DNA of 64,000 nucleotides from contig OY770026.1 of the NCBI GenBank assembly GCA_963669455.1, forward strand, positions 1-64,000, read 5' to 3'. Below the pieces are notes generated by a model. It did no database searches. It had not been told where the DNA came from and worked only from the letters and a program-made list of their open reading frames with translations. The translations under genes were made by a program, and so were the position numbers. Of this stretch, positions 1 through 7,397 are shown piece after piece (position 1 is the first letter of the stretch; every line of letters begins with the position of its first letter). This stretch comes from JAWKWH01 sp963669455 (GTDB taxonomy: Bacteria; Pseudomonadota; Alphaproteobacteria; Rhizobiales; Rhizobiaceae).

Positions 1-513
1 CGCTGCAACCGCCGCGATATCGATGACTTCAAGTGTCGGATTGGTCGGGCTTTCCAGAAACAGCGCCCTGGTGTTGGGCCTCATCGCCTGCTCCCAGGCG
101 GCAATATCTGTTCCGTCAACCAGCGTAAACTCGACACCATAACGAGGCATCAGGGTTTCAATCACCCAGCGGCAAGACCCGAACATAGCGCGGGCCGCAA
201 CGATGTGATCACCAGCCTTGACCTGACATAAAAGGGCCGCAGAGACCGCTGCCATGCCGGATGCGGTTGCGCGCGCATCTTCCGCTCCCTCCAGAAGACA
301 CATCCTTTTTTCAAACATGTCCACCGTCGGATTAGCATAGCGCGAATAGATGAAACCGGGCTCTTCGCCCTTGAAACGCGCATCTGCGGCCTCTGCGCTA
401 TCATACAGATAGCCTTGTGTGAGGAACATCGCTTCACAGGTCTCGCCAAAGGCTGACCGGCTAATACCGCCATGGACGAGAAGCGTTTGTGGTTTTAGGG
501 CTCGATTGTTCAT
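1..513 (-). CDS. metZ: O-succinylhomoserine sulfhydrylase, 5' part
   Basis: This is the N-terminal 171 codons of a Cys/Met-metabolism PLP enzyme; the gene runs off the left edge of the window. It would make homocysteine directly from O-succinylhomoserine and sulfide, which is the usual methionine route in Rhizobiales. Seen in the translation: SRYANPTVDMFE, then the ATASGMAAV cofactor-loop region, and FLESPTNPTLEVID at the cut end. The PLP-binding lysine lies outside the window. The start at 513 has a good AAGGA site at about 521-526. A SAM-II riboswitch and terminator lie upstream. A related cystathionine gamma-synthase or lyase is possible, but the riboswitch context favours metZ. Confidence 0.88.
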   Translation of the reverse strand, partial: MNNRALKPQTLLVHGGISRSAFGETCEAMFLTQGYLYDSAEAADARFKGEEPGFIYSRYANPTVDMFEKRMCLLEGAEDARATASGMAAVSAALLCQVKAGDHIVAARAMFGSCRWVIETLMPRYGVEFTLVDGTDIAAWEQAMRPNTRALFLESPTNPTLEVIDIAAVAA

Positions 514-531
514 CGTACCATTCCTTCGCAC

Positions 532-564
532 AAAAAAACCGGCCGCGAAAAATCGCCAACCGGT
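532..564 (-). terminator. Intrinsic terminator of the metZ leader
   Basis: On the minus strand, an 11-bp stem with one bulge (ACCGG outer arm, GCGA/TCGC inner arm, short T loop) is followed directly by seven T residues at 532-538. It lies between the SAM-II aptamer and the metZ ribosome binding site, so it probably ends transcription when SAM is bound. The stem and T-run are seen; the SAM response is inferred. Confidence 0.75.
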
Positions 565-572
565 CCACAATC

Positions 573-632
573 GGCCCTTTTTAGCGACTTGTTTAACGTG
601 GCTGCAAGCCGGCCGGCCAAATCACCACGGGA
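573..632 (-). ncRNA. SAM-II riboswitch
   Basis: The minus strand shows the conserved SAM-II pattern: GTGGTGATTTGG at the 5' end, CTTGCAGCCACG in the first stem and loop, then GTTAAACAAG and the hallmark GCTAAAAAGGG at the 3' end. The 3' segment can pair back into the first loop to form the H-type pseudoknot known for this class. SAM-II aptamers sit in front of metA, metX and metZ genes in alphaproteobacteria, which fits the metZ gene 60 nt downstream. A terminator follows at 532-564. Confidence 0.92.
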
Positions 633-715
633 TAATTGCTCAATAGTGCCTGAACATTCTTGCGTCAAGCGGCAACTCGATTAAACCTCAGCCGGGAAAA
701 CTGGGGGCCAAGACG

Positions 716-1807
716 TTGCGCGACACCGGGATCCTGCCGGACAATCAAATCGCCGAACTATTCGAAAGCGGAGCGCTTTCGGCGCCGATCAGGCTTGACG
801 ACAATCAGATCCAACCGGCCAGCCTTGACCTCAGGCTGGGAACGAAGGCATGGCGGGTACGCGCAAGTTTCCTGCCTGGCCCCGGCAATCGTGTTTCCGA
901 CAAGCTTGACCAACTCAAACTTCACGAGATTAATCTTGAAGATGGTGCGGTTTTGGAAACCGGTTGTGTTTATATCGTCCCACTGCTCGAACATTTGTCC
1001 CTCGATGACGAGATATCTGCCTCGGCGAACCCCAAAAGCTCGACCGGCCGTCTTGATATTTTCACGCGCGTCATGACCGATTTCGGGCATGAATTTGACA
1101 AGATCGCAACCGGATATTCCGGCCCGCTTTATCTTGAAATCAGCCCCCGGACATTTCCGATCGTGGTCAGGACCGGATCACGGCTGTCGCAAATCAGATT
1201 TCGGCGGGGACTGGCAATCGTCGAAGAAGCCGGCTTGGCTGCACTGCACGGAAAAGAGACGCTTGTTGCCACCGAGAGCCCTAGTATTTCTGGAAACGGC
1301 ATCGCTCTTGCCGTTGATCTGAGCGGCGATGGAGAAGGGCTTATCGGCTATCGTGGCAAGCATCACACGGGTCTGATTGATGTCGACAAGTCCGACGCTC
1401 ATGCCATCCTCGATTACTGGGAACCGCTCTACGGGCGCGGTAAACGGGAATTGGTACTTGACCCGGATGAATTTTATATTCTGATGTCCTGCGAAGCCGT
1501 GCACGTGCCGCCAGATTATGCAGCCGAGATGACACCTTTTGACCCTTTGGTCGGCGAGTTCAGGGTCCACTATGCCGGGTTTTTCGATCCCGGCTTTGGA
1601 CATACGGCGGCTGGCGGTACCGGGAGCCGCGCAGTGCTCGAAGTGCGCAGCCATGAAGTGCCATTCATTCTGGATCACGGGCAAATTGTCGGACGGCTTG
1701 TCTATGAGCACATGATGGAGCGGCCAAAGGCACTCTATGGCAAAGACCTCGGATCAAATTATCAGGCGCAGGGACTTAAACTGTCCAAGCACTTTCGTAG
1801 CGGTTAG
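716..1807 (+). CDS. dcd: dCTP deaminase, two-domain alphaproteobacterial form
   Basis: Converts dCTP to dUTP for dTTP synthesis in the cytosol. The protein is 363 aa, about twice the enterobacterial Dcd (193 aa). This matches the long form usual in Rhizobiales, in which two dUTPase-like folds are joined. The motif SANPKSSTGRLDIFTRV near residues 103-119 corresponds to the conserved nucleotide-binding S-x-GR segment. The start is a TTG at 716 giving MRDTGILPDNQI, the family's usual N-terminus, with a G-rich stretch just upstream. The gene is divergent from metZ and convergent with pyrD. Confidence 0.9.
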   Translation: MRDTGILPDNQIAELFESGALSAPIRLDDNQIQPASLDLRLGTKAWRVRASFLPGPGNRVSDKLDQLKLHEINLEDGAVLETGCVYIVPLLEHLSLDDEISASANPKSSTGRLDIFTRVMTDFGHEFDKIATGYSGPLYLEISPRTFPIVVRTGSRLSQIRFRRGLAIVEEAGLAALHGKETLVATESPSISGNGIALAVDLSGDGEGLIGYRGKHHTGLIDVDKSDAHAILDYWEPLYGRGKRELVLDPDEFYILMSCEAVHVPPDYAAEMTPFDPLVGEFRVHYAGFFDPGFGHTAAGGTGSRAVLEVRSHEVPFILDHGQIVGRLVYEHMMERPKALYGKDLGSNYQAQGLKLSKHFRSG

Positions 1808-1831
1808 ATCTATTTGACAGCCAGGATTCCA

Positions 1832-2905
1832 TCAGCGGTTAGCCCACTCGTCCATTTTGGTATCGCGCAGTTTTCGGATATTTCCGACGCCGCTTGAAAC
1901 AACCAGTTGTTCCAATCCAGATACGATCCGCCGCGGCAGGCCCGGCCCGCCATAGACAAACCCGGTATAGAGCTGGACAAGATCGGCACCGGCCTTGATT
2001 TTCTCCAGTGCGGTTTGAGCTGAATCAACACCACCCACACCGATAATCGCTATGTCGGGCCCGCAAAGACGGCGCATCTTTGCCAGCACTTTGGTGGATT
2101 TTTCAAACAGGGGCAGACCCGAAAGACCGCCAGTCTCGCCTGCCTGTCGGGTATCTTTCAGACCGCCACGATCCAGTGTCGTGTTTGAAACGACAATGCC
2201 TTCAATCCCGGTTTGCAAAACCCCCGCCGCAATATCATCCAGGTCCTGTTCGTTCAGATCGGGGGCAATCTTGAGAAATAGAGGAACGGTGCGGCCGATG
2301 GTTCCAGCACCGAGATCCCGGCGCGATTTAACCCGCGCCAATAGTTCAATGAGCTGCTCCCGCGCCTGCAAATCCCGCAATCCCGGGGTATTGGGCGACG
2401 AAATGTTGATCGTGAAGTAGGACGCGACATGCGCGAAAATGTCGATACCCAATTCGTAGTCGGTAACCTTGTCAACGGTTTGTTTGTTGGCGCCGATGTT
2501 GACTCCGATCACGTGCGGTGAACCGGAAATGGCCTCCAAGCGCGTTAAGCAGGCGGCATGACCTTCATTGTTGAACCCTAAGCGATTGATGATCGCGCGG
2601 TCTTGCTTCAGTCTGAATATACGCGGTTTCGGATTTCCAGGCTGCGGCAGTGGCGTTACCGAGCCAACTTCGGCAAATCCGAAACCCATACCGATTAAAT
2701 GGTGAGGCACTTCGCCATTTTTGTCGTATCCTGCGGCAATTCCGAGTGGATTTGTAAAACCGAGGCCAGCGGCTGTGGTTTTCAAAAGCGGCGTATCGAC
2801 CGCGGGCCGTAACGGTAACAGGCCGGCTTTCAGCGCGGCTATCGACAATTTGTGCGCCGTCTCCGGCTCCAGCGAAAACAGGATATTGCGCAAAAACGGG
2901 TTCAT
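1832..2905 (-). CDS. pyrD: Dihydroorotate dehydrogenase (quinone), class 2
   Basis: Oxidises dihydroorotate to orotate in pyrimidine synthesis, passing electrons to quinone at the inner membrane. The 357-aa length and the hydrophobic N-terminal helix are typical of class 2. Visible motifs are GIAAGYDKNGE (residues 56-66), NRLGFNNEG (107-115), the catalytic loop ISSPNTPGLRDLQ (168-180) and a C-terminal IGVGGVDS phosphate-binding segment. Its ATG overlaps the stop of the upstream DUF952 gene by 4 bp, so the two are translationally coupled. Confidence 0.95.
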   Translation of the reverse strand: MNPFLRNILFSLEPETAHKLSIAALKAGLLPLRPAVDTPLLKTTAAGLGFTNPLGIAAGYDKNGEVPHHLIGMGFGFAEVGSVTPLPQPGNPKPRIFRLKQDRAIINRLGFNNEGHAACLTRLEAISGSPHVIGVNIGANKQTVDKVTDYELGIDIFAHVASYFTINISSPNTPGLRDLQAREQLIELLARVKSRRDLGAGTIGRTVPLFLKIAPDLNEQDLDDIAAGVLQTGIEGIVVSNTTLDRGGLKDTRQAGETGGLSGLPLFEKSTKVLAKMRRLCGPDIAIIGVGGVDSAQTALEKIKAGADLVQLYTGFVYGGPGLPRRIVSGLEQLVVSSGVGNIRKLRDTKMDEWANR

Positions 2906-3261
2906 CCCGCGTTGCCTGAATGCAAATCGGGAAAATCATGATTTCCGTTGCTATCCAGGGGAAGCGGGGCGCACCAAATCACCGCGGTCATTGGCAGTTT
3001 TCCATAGAGATGAGGAAACAGGTCGCCACCGCGCGAAGGCTCAAATCTGAGTTTATTGCCAAGCATATCAACGTCGATAGCGGCAAGAACAAGATCGGAT
3101 ACCTCGGCAAAATGCCGCGTAGCGGTTTCCTTTACCTGTGTTGCCGTGGAGAAGTGAATAAATCCGTCGGCCAGATCGACCGGCGCGCCTTCAAACAAGC
3201 CTTTTGCCTCGGCCTCGGCCCACTTTTCGCGGCTGCATATCTTATAGATGAGGTTAACCAT
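2902..3261 (-). CDS. DUF952 family protein
   Basis: A 119-aa cytosolic protein with the DUF952 pattern: IYKICSREKW near the N-terminus, then DGFIHFSTATQVKETATRHF and FPHLYGKLP. The function of the family is not established. The start at 3261 (MVNLIYKI) was chosen over an upstream in-frame start because the family begins at this point. The gene overlaps pyrD by 4 bp (ATGA), an arrangement I recall from related Rhizobiales, so it probably shares pyrD's promoter. Confidence 0.85.
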   Translation of the reverse strand: MVNLIYKICSREKWAEAEAKGLFEGAPVDLADGFIHFSTATQVKETATRHFAEVSDLVLAAIDVDMLGNKLRFEPSRGGDLFPHLYGKLPMTAVIWCAPLPLDSNGNHDFPDLHSGNAG

Positions 3262-3364
3262 TGCGGCTCGTATACTGCGTACAACGGTCCTTGAAAAGGC
3301 CAGCACCAAACAGCCTCAATTACGGTGTAAGCAGCACCTGTTATCTCGCAAACGGAGTAGTCAG

Positions 3365-3790
3365 ATGGCCAAACACATCCGCGCATTTGTTGCATGTTTT
3401 TTGCTGCTCGTTCCGATTTCCGCAACGGCCGATGAGGGGCGCTATCAGCTGGAAAAGTCCGGCGACGGATATGTGCGCCTTGACACGCAAACAGGCGAGA
3501 TGTCGATCTGCAAGCAGCAAAATGATCAGTTGGTCTGCAGGCTGGCAGCGGAAGAACGGGCCGCGTTTCAAGATGAGATAGAAAGGCTCGATGCGGTTTT
3601 GGAGGATTTGCAAAACCGAATTGCGAACCTTGAAAAACAGGACCAGTCCGAAAAGCAAAAGCTGCCATCAACCGCGGAATTCGAACGCACACTCGGATTC
3701 ATGGAGCAGTTCATGCGCCGGTTTATGGATATTCTCGAGGAGTTCGACCATGCGCCGGGTGGTGACAGGATTAACGAACAACGCACATGA
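3365..3790 (+). CDS. Small secreted coiled-coil protein, unknown function
   Basis: 141 aa. Residues 1-22 form a clear Sec signal peptide (a Lys/Arg start, then AFVACFLLLVPISATA) with likely cleavage at ATA-DE. The mature part opens with GRYQLEKSGDGYVRLDTQTG, containing two cysteines (SICK and LVCR) that could form a disulfide in the periplasm. A heptad-like helix follows (residues 58-95, DEIERLDAVLEDLQNRIANL), and then an acidic C-terminus. I do not recognise a named family; similar signal-peptide plus short coiled-coil proteins occur in Rhizobiales. It is convergent with the thioesterase gene downstream. Confidence 0.7.
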   Translation: MAKHIRAFVACFLLLVPISATADEGRYQLEKSGDGYVRLDTQTGEMSICKQQNDQLVCRLAAEERAAFQDEIERLDAVLEDLQNRIANLEKQDQSEKQKLPSTAEFERTLGFMEQFMRRFMDILEEFDHAPGGDRINEQRT

Positions 3791-3803
3791 CTTGCGAACA
3801 ACA

Positions 3804-4625
3804 TCACCGCGCAATCTCACTCGGCAAGGGAACGGATTTACGCGTATTAAGGTCCAGGATAAGCACCAAGACCTCAGCACTGGCGATTGCTGTCATATCC
3901 GACTGCCTAACAACCTCATGACGCAGTTTTAACGTCTTTTTGCCGGCGACTTCGCAATTGCTGTACAAGAACAAGATGTCATCTGCATAGGCGCAAAGAT
4001 GATGCGAGATTTTCATCTCAACCGCCACGCGCCCGTAACCGCGGGATTTGAGCCAAGCCTCACCAATTCCAGCTTTTTTCCAAACATGCGGTGCGCAATC
4101 ACTAAATCTCGACACATAGAATTGTTGAGCTAATTGATTTGCACTGTCGCACTCCGCTGGCATCACCACGCTTCTATGTGAAACCAGCCCATTCATCGCC
4201 AATATATGTTCAGGTGCGATAGCCTGCAGTTGTTCAGCTTGCAAACCGCGAGGCAATGCCTCCTGCACTGAACGACCCGGAATTTTGCCGGACATCCGGT
4301 CCGCGCTTGGCGCATCGATGGCCGTCGCTGACAGGCGGTTATCGGTCACGTCCTCAAGCCGGTGAACAACCCATCCTGCGAACGGACCATCACTGATCCG
4401 GCCCGATCTAATCCGGGTCATTGCTCCGGGGTGAAGTTCGTGATGATAGCGGACATGTCTGGTACCTGGAAGCGCAGCAATATCCGTCGTTCCTTCTTCC
4501 AAAGCGCCAAAAATCCTTGCCGCTTCGCTGAAGCACTTCAGATAAAATTGAACGTTCAAGTGATTATTTTCATCGCACTCCCATGTGTTGACGAAAGAGC
4601 GGTGTGTCTCTGTCCAGCCGTCCAT
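3804..4625 (-). CDS. Thioesterase-like hotdog protein
   Basis: 273 aa. The N-terminal stretch TWECDENNHLNVQFYL matches the active-site strand of 4-hydroxybenzoyl-CoA thioesterase-type hotdog proteins (D-x-N/M-x-H-x-N). A second hotdog-like half with SHRSVVMPAECD and FYVSRFSD suggests an internal duplication. It probably hydrolyses an acyl-CoA, but the substrate is unknown. The start has AAGGA five bases upstream. It lies 46 bp after the symporter gene on the same strand, so the two are probably co-transcribed. Confidence 0.7.
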   Translation of the reverse strand: MDGWTETHRSFVNTWECDENNHLNVQFYLKCFSEAARIFGALEEGTTDIAALPGTRHVRYHHELHPGAMTRIRSGRISDGPFAGWVVHRLEDVTDNRLSATAIDAPSADRMSGKIPGRSVQEALPRGLQAEQLQAIAPEHILAMNGLVSHRSVVMPAECDSANQLAQQFYVSRFSDCAPHVWKKAGIGEAWLKSRGYGRVAVEMKISHHLCAYADDILFLYSNCEVAGKKTLKLRHEVVRQSDMTAIASAEVLVLILDLNTRKSVPLPSEIAR

Positions 4626-4671
4626 ACCAATCCTTGTTATCTACTACTGCCAGCGTCGAATTATCTAAAAA

Positions 4672-6306
4672 CTACAGTGCCGTTTCGTTCAAAAGCCTTC
4701 GCTGGCGGTCTGCATCTATTGCCTCGAAAAAGGGCTCCGGATCGTGGGACGATGCATGTGGCAGAAACGAAACAGCAATGATGGCTACTGCTCCCAAAAC
4801 CATGCCTACCAATGATGCTTCTGCGAGAGACAGGCTGACAATCGTATCGAGTACCGGATTCGGCCCACTGACCAATGCCGCTGGATCGATAATCCCATTC
4901 CTCGCAAGCCATATACAAATTACTGTGCTCCCACCTACCAACATTCCTGAAATCGCGGAGGCCGCATTGCATTTCTTTGAATGGATTGCGGCCAACACAA
5001 CCGGGAGCATCGCTCCAGCGGCCGCAAACAGGGCAAGATTGGCCGACGAAATCACCATGTCTTTCCAGGTCAGGGTAGCCCAGAGGGCCAGGACAGCCGA
5101 GGTAATGACAGTCATACGAGCGGCTATCAAGCGCCCGTTTTCTGCGACCGTCCGGCCAAAAAGGCCTCGATAACCGTCAAAAGAAATCAAGCTACAGAAC
5201 CCGAATAGCAGGGCAGCTCCCGTCGCAGGAATGGCCACCAGAATCGCAAGCGCCGCCAAGCCTGCCAGAATGGCTCCACCACCGGCAATCGCCGACTGTT
5301 GCAGGACGGCAAATGAGACCACCGGATGTGTTGCAATGGCGATTAGCGACAATACGACCGCTGCAAAGGTTGTGGCAAATCCCGTCTTTACCGTTTTTGA
5401 TCCCGTGGCAACCAAGCAGTGAAACTGCGTAAACACCGGAGTGATCGACAGGGCTATTGCTGCCGAAAAAGCAAAAATGACCAAATCAGCCCAATTGCTG
5501 GAAACCGCGCTGGCCTCCTTCAGCAGCGGTGCCGCGTTGAAGGCCACTTTGGCGAAGATTTCTCTGCTTGTGACAGCAAGTGGCTTAACCGGCAATGCTT
5601 CGACCGATGTGAATATGTAGAGGAAGGCAAAGGTGATGACCAAGAATACCATAGAAATAGCACCCGCCAGGAGTATGCCGCGAACGCCCGGCAGCCAAAT
5701 GATCAAGGCAACCACTGCCGAAGCAAGGCATATGCCCATATCCACCGGTAGGCCAAGAAGGTGCTCAGCAAACAGCCCATAGGCAACCAATTGCCCGCAA
5801 ACCAGCAGAAACATTGGCACGGCAAGCAGGACAAGCGACAGGGTGCGAATACTGCCCGATCCAAACCTGACCTCAAGAAGCTGAGGCAAACTATAAGCAC
5901 CCGACCTGTTTATTGGTCGGCCGACTGTCAGAACCGAAAGCCAAAGCCCGCCAGCCAAAGCTGCCAAAGTCAACAAAACCGTGTCGACGGAAATTTCGCG
6001 CGCCGTCCAATAGGCAACCGCAATCCCTATCGGCACGACGGAAACCAACTGACCTGAGGCAATCATTGATGGTGATGCCGTTCGTTTGATAACAGCATAA
6101 CCGGCCAATCGCGACGGCCAATGCGTGTTGGCCGCAGCCACGATGACAAGAGAAACAACGAAAAACGTCACCCAGAGCAAAACTGCCGGGGAGACACCGG
6201 CTTTTCCCAGTATGATGGAAACCACGAGCGAGGCGCTCAATGCCATCACGGCATAGGCCACAGATTCAACCAACCTTTTACCGCCATTATGTCTGTTGAA
6301 ATGCAT
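4672..6306 (-). CDS. Sodium/solute symporter (SSS), possibly an acetate-type permease
   Basis: A 544-aa inner-membrane transporter with about 13 hydrophobic helices from residue 12 on. The segment SGAYSLPQLLEVRFGSGS (about residues 136-153) matches the sodium:solute symporter signature region near TM3. The closest functional guess is an ActP/MctP-like monocarboxylate permease, because the gene is divergent from a CrbR-type regulator whose family controls acetate uptake and activation. The sequence is divergent and no DUF4212 or DUF485 partner gene is present, so the substrate is open. Confidence 0.75.
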   Translation of the reverse strand: MHFNRHNGGKRLVESVAYAVMALSASLVVSIILGKAGVSPAVLLWVTFFVVSLVIVAAANTHWPSRLAGYAVIKRTASPSMIASGQLVSVVPIGIAVAYWTAREISVDTVLLTLAALAGGLWLSVLTVGRPINRSGAYSLPQLLEVRFGSGSIRTLSLVLLAVPMFLLVCGQLVAYGLFAEHLLGLPVDMGICLASAVVALIIWLPGVRGILLAGAISMVFLVITFAFLYIFTSVEALPVKPLAVTSREIFAKVAFNAAPLLKEASAVSSNWADLVIFAFSAAIALSITPVFTQFHCLVATGSKTVKTGFATTFAAVVLSLIAIATHPVVSFAVLQQSAIAGGGAILAGLAALAILVAIPATGAALLFGFCSLISFDGYRGLFGRTVAENGRLIAARMTVITSAVLALWATLTWKDMVISSANLALFAAAGAMLPVVLAAIHSKKCNAASAISGMLVGGSTVICIWLARNGIIDPAALVSGPNPVLDTIVSLSLAEASLVGMVLGAVAIIAVSFLPHASSHDPEPFFEAIDADRQRRLLNETAL

Positions 6307-6358
6307 TACTCTGTTCTTTGGTTTCGTAGCGCTGCGAATTTACGTTTTAATGGCGAAT

Positions 6359-6375
6359 TGTACAGTCAAAGTACA
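6359..6375. promoter_or_regulatory. Candidate operator upstream of the symporter
   Basis: An inverted repeat TGTAC-N7-GTACA lies 53 nt upstream of the symporter start codon, in the intergenic region shared with the response regulator. The position suits a regulator-binding site and the CrbR-like protein is the obvious candidate, but the arms are only 5 bp and this could be chance. Confidence 0.3.
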
Positions 6376-6454
6376 TTTGTCCCGAGCGTGTTAAAATTAC
6401 CGCCAAGCTGGCCCTAAAAGCTATCCTTCCGTGCAGCACCCTGTTACAGCGCAT

Positions 6455-6560
6455 TTAGAGCATTTTTGATGAAAACCGAGTCATCAAAAACGCTCTAAGC
6501 TATTGTTTTGGCGCATTTTCGCGAGCGCAAAAGTCTGCAACTTTTGCTGAAAATGCCCTA
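6455..6560. repeat. RIME-like double palindrome
   Basis: Two stem-loops lie in the 406-bp gap between the symporter and the response regulator. The first (6455-6498) has 18-bp arms with one mismatch, TTAGAGC...GATGA against TCATC...GCTCTAA. The second (about 6512-6556) pairs GCATTTTC and AAAAG segments around CTGC. The outer sequence TTAGAGC/GCTCTAA is the same as the ends of the larger elements elsewhere in the window, and the unit ends in CTAG. This resembles Rhizobium intergenic mosaic elements. The rest of the gap holds AT-rich promoter sequence only. Confidence 0.7.
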
Positions 6561-6712
6561 GGTCCTGCCAGCAAGCTGGATTTCAACGGCTTGAATGCCA
6601 TGCATCCATTGAATTAATTGATTGTCCGCTTGAATTTATCATCCAAGCAATCATAATCATCTACTGGCGTCCTGGCACCTTGGCTGAGCCGGAGGTCCTT
6701 GGGAGGGAATAG

Positions 6713-7372
6713 TTGGCGACTGAACTTAAAATTCTGATAGCGGATGACCATCCGCTCTTCAGGGGGGCATTACGGCAGGCGCTTCAGGGCATTGGCAATG
6801 AAACTGAGATACTGGAAGCGGGCGATTTCAATCAAGCCAAAGACCTTCTGTTGGGAAAAGCTGAGCCTGATCTGATTTTGCTTGATCTGCGAATGCCAGG
6901 CACCAGCGGCCTTTCTGGACTGGTTTCTCTTCGTGGCATTGTACCAAATATTCCCATCATTGTTGTCACCGCAAGTGATGACTGCGAAACCATTCGCAGG
7001 TCTCTAGAATTGGGTGCTTCGGGCTTTATTTCCAAATCGTCAAAGCTCGACCAGATCAGGCATGGTATTGAGGAAGTTTTAGCCGGTAATGTTTGCTTAC
7101 CCGAACAAGTCGACCTCGGCACTGAGGAGGACCCGGAAATTTCAGAATTGATAGGTCGGCTGCGCGCACTGACACCGCAGCAGACACGTGTGTTGAGTAT
7201 GCTCGCAGAAGGATTGCTGAACAAACAGATTGCCTATGAATTGGGTGTTTCGGAAGCGACGATAAAAGCACATGTTTCGGCCGTCTTGCAGAAATTGGGT
7301 GTCGACAGCAGAACGCAAGCGGTGATCCAGCTATCTCGAATCAGACCCGAGAACGAGCTGCCAGGCCCCTGA
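6713..7372 (+). CDS. CrbR/ErdR-like LuxR-type response regulator
   Basis: 219 aa with a receiver domain (residues 5-120: acidic pair D11-D12, phosphoacceptor D58 in LLDLRMPG, conserved T/S and K near FISKSS) and a C-terminal LuxR helix-turn-helix (about 150-215: LTPQQTRVLSMLAEGLLNKQ, SEATIKAHVSAVLQKL). The start is a TTG with a strong GGGAGGG site. It is convergent with a transporter-fused sensor kinase, the pairing of CrbS/CrbR and MxtR/ErdR, which activate acs and other acetate genes in Vibrio and Pseudomonas. A role in acetate or short-chain carboxylate response is inferred. Confidence 0.8.
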   Translation: MATELKILIADDHPLFRGALRQALQGIGNETEILEAGDFNQAKDLLLGKAEPDLILLDLRMPGTSGLSGLVSLRGIVPNIPIIVVTASDDCETIRRSLELGASGFISKSSKLDQIRHGIEEVLAGNVCLPEQVDLGTEEDPEISELIGRLRALTPQQTRVLSMLAEGLLNKQIAYELGVSEATIKAHVSAVLQKLGVDSRTQAVIQLSRIRPENELPGP

Positions 7373-7397
7373 CAATTAGCATCTTGCTTTGCAAGCT

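Noticed and set aside
162..473. 103-codon minus-strand frame inside metZ
   Set aside because: It is out of frame with the clear Cys/Met-metabolism enzyme that covers the region.
6455..6498. The strong 18-bp hairpin as a transcription terminator
   Set aside because: It lies between two divergent genes with no transcript to end, and no T-run follows. A RIME-like repeat explains it.
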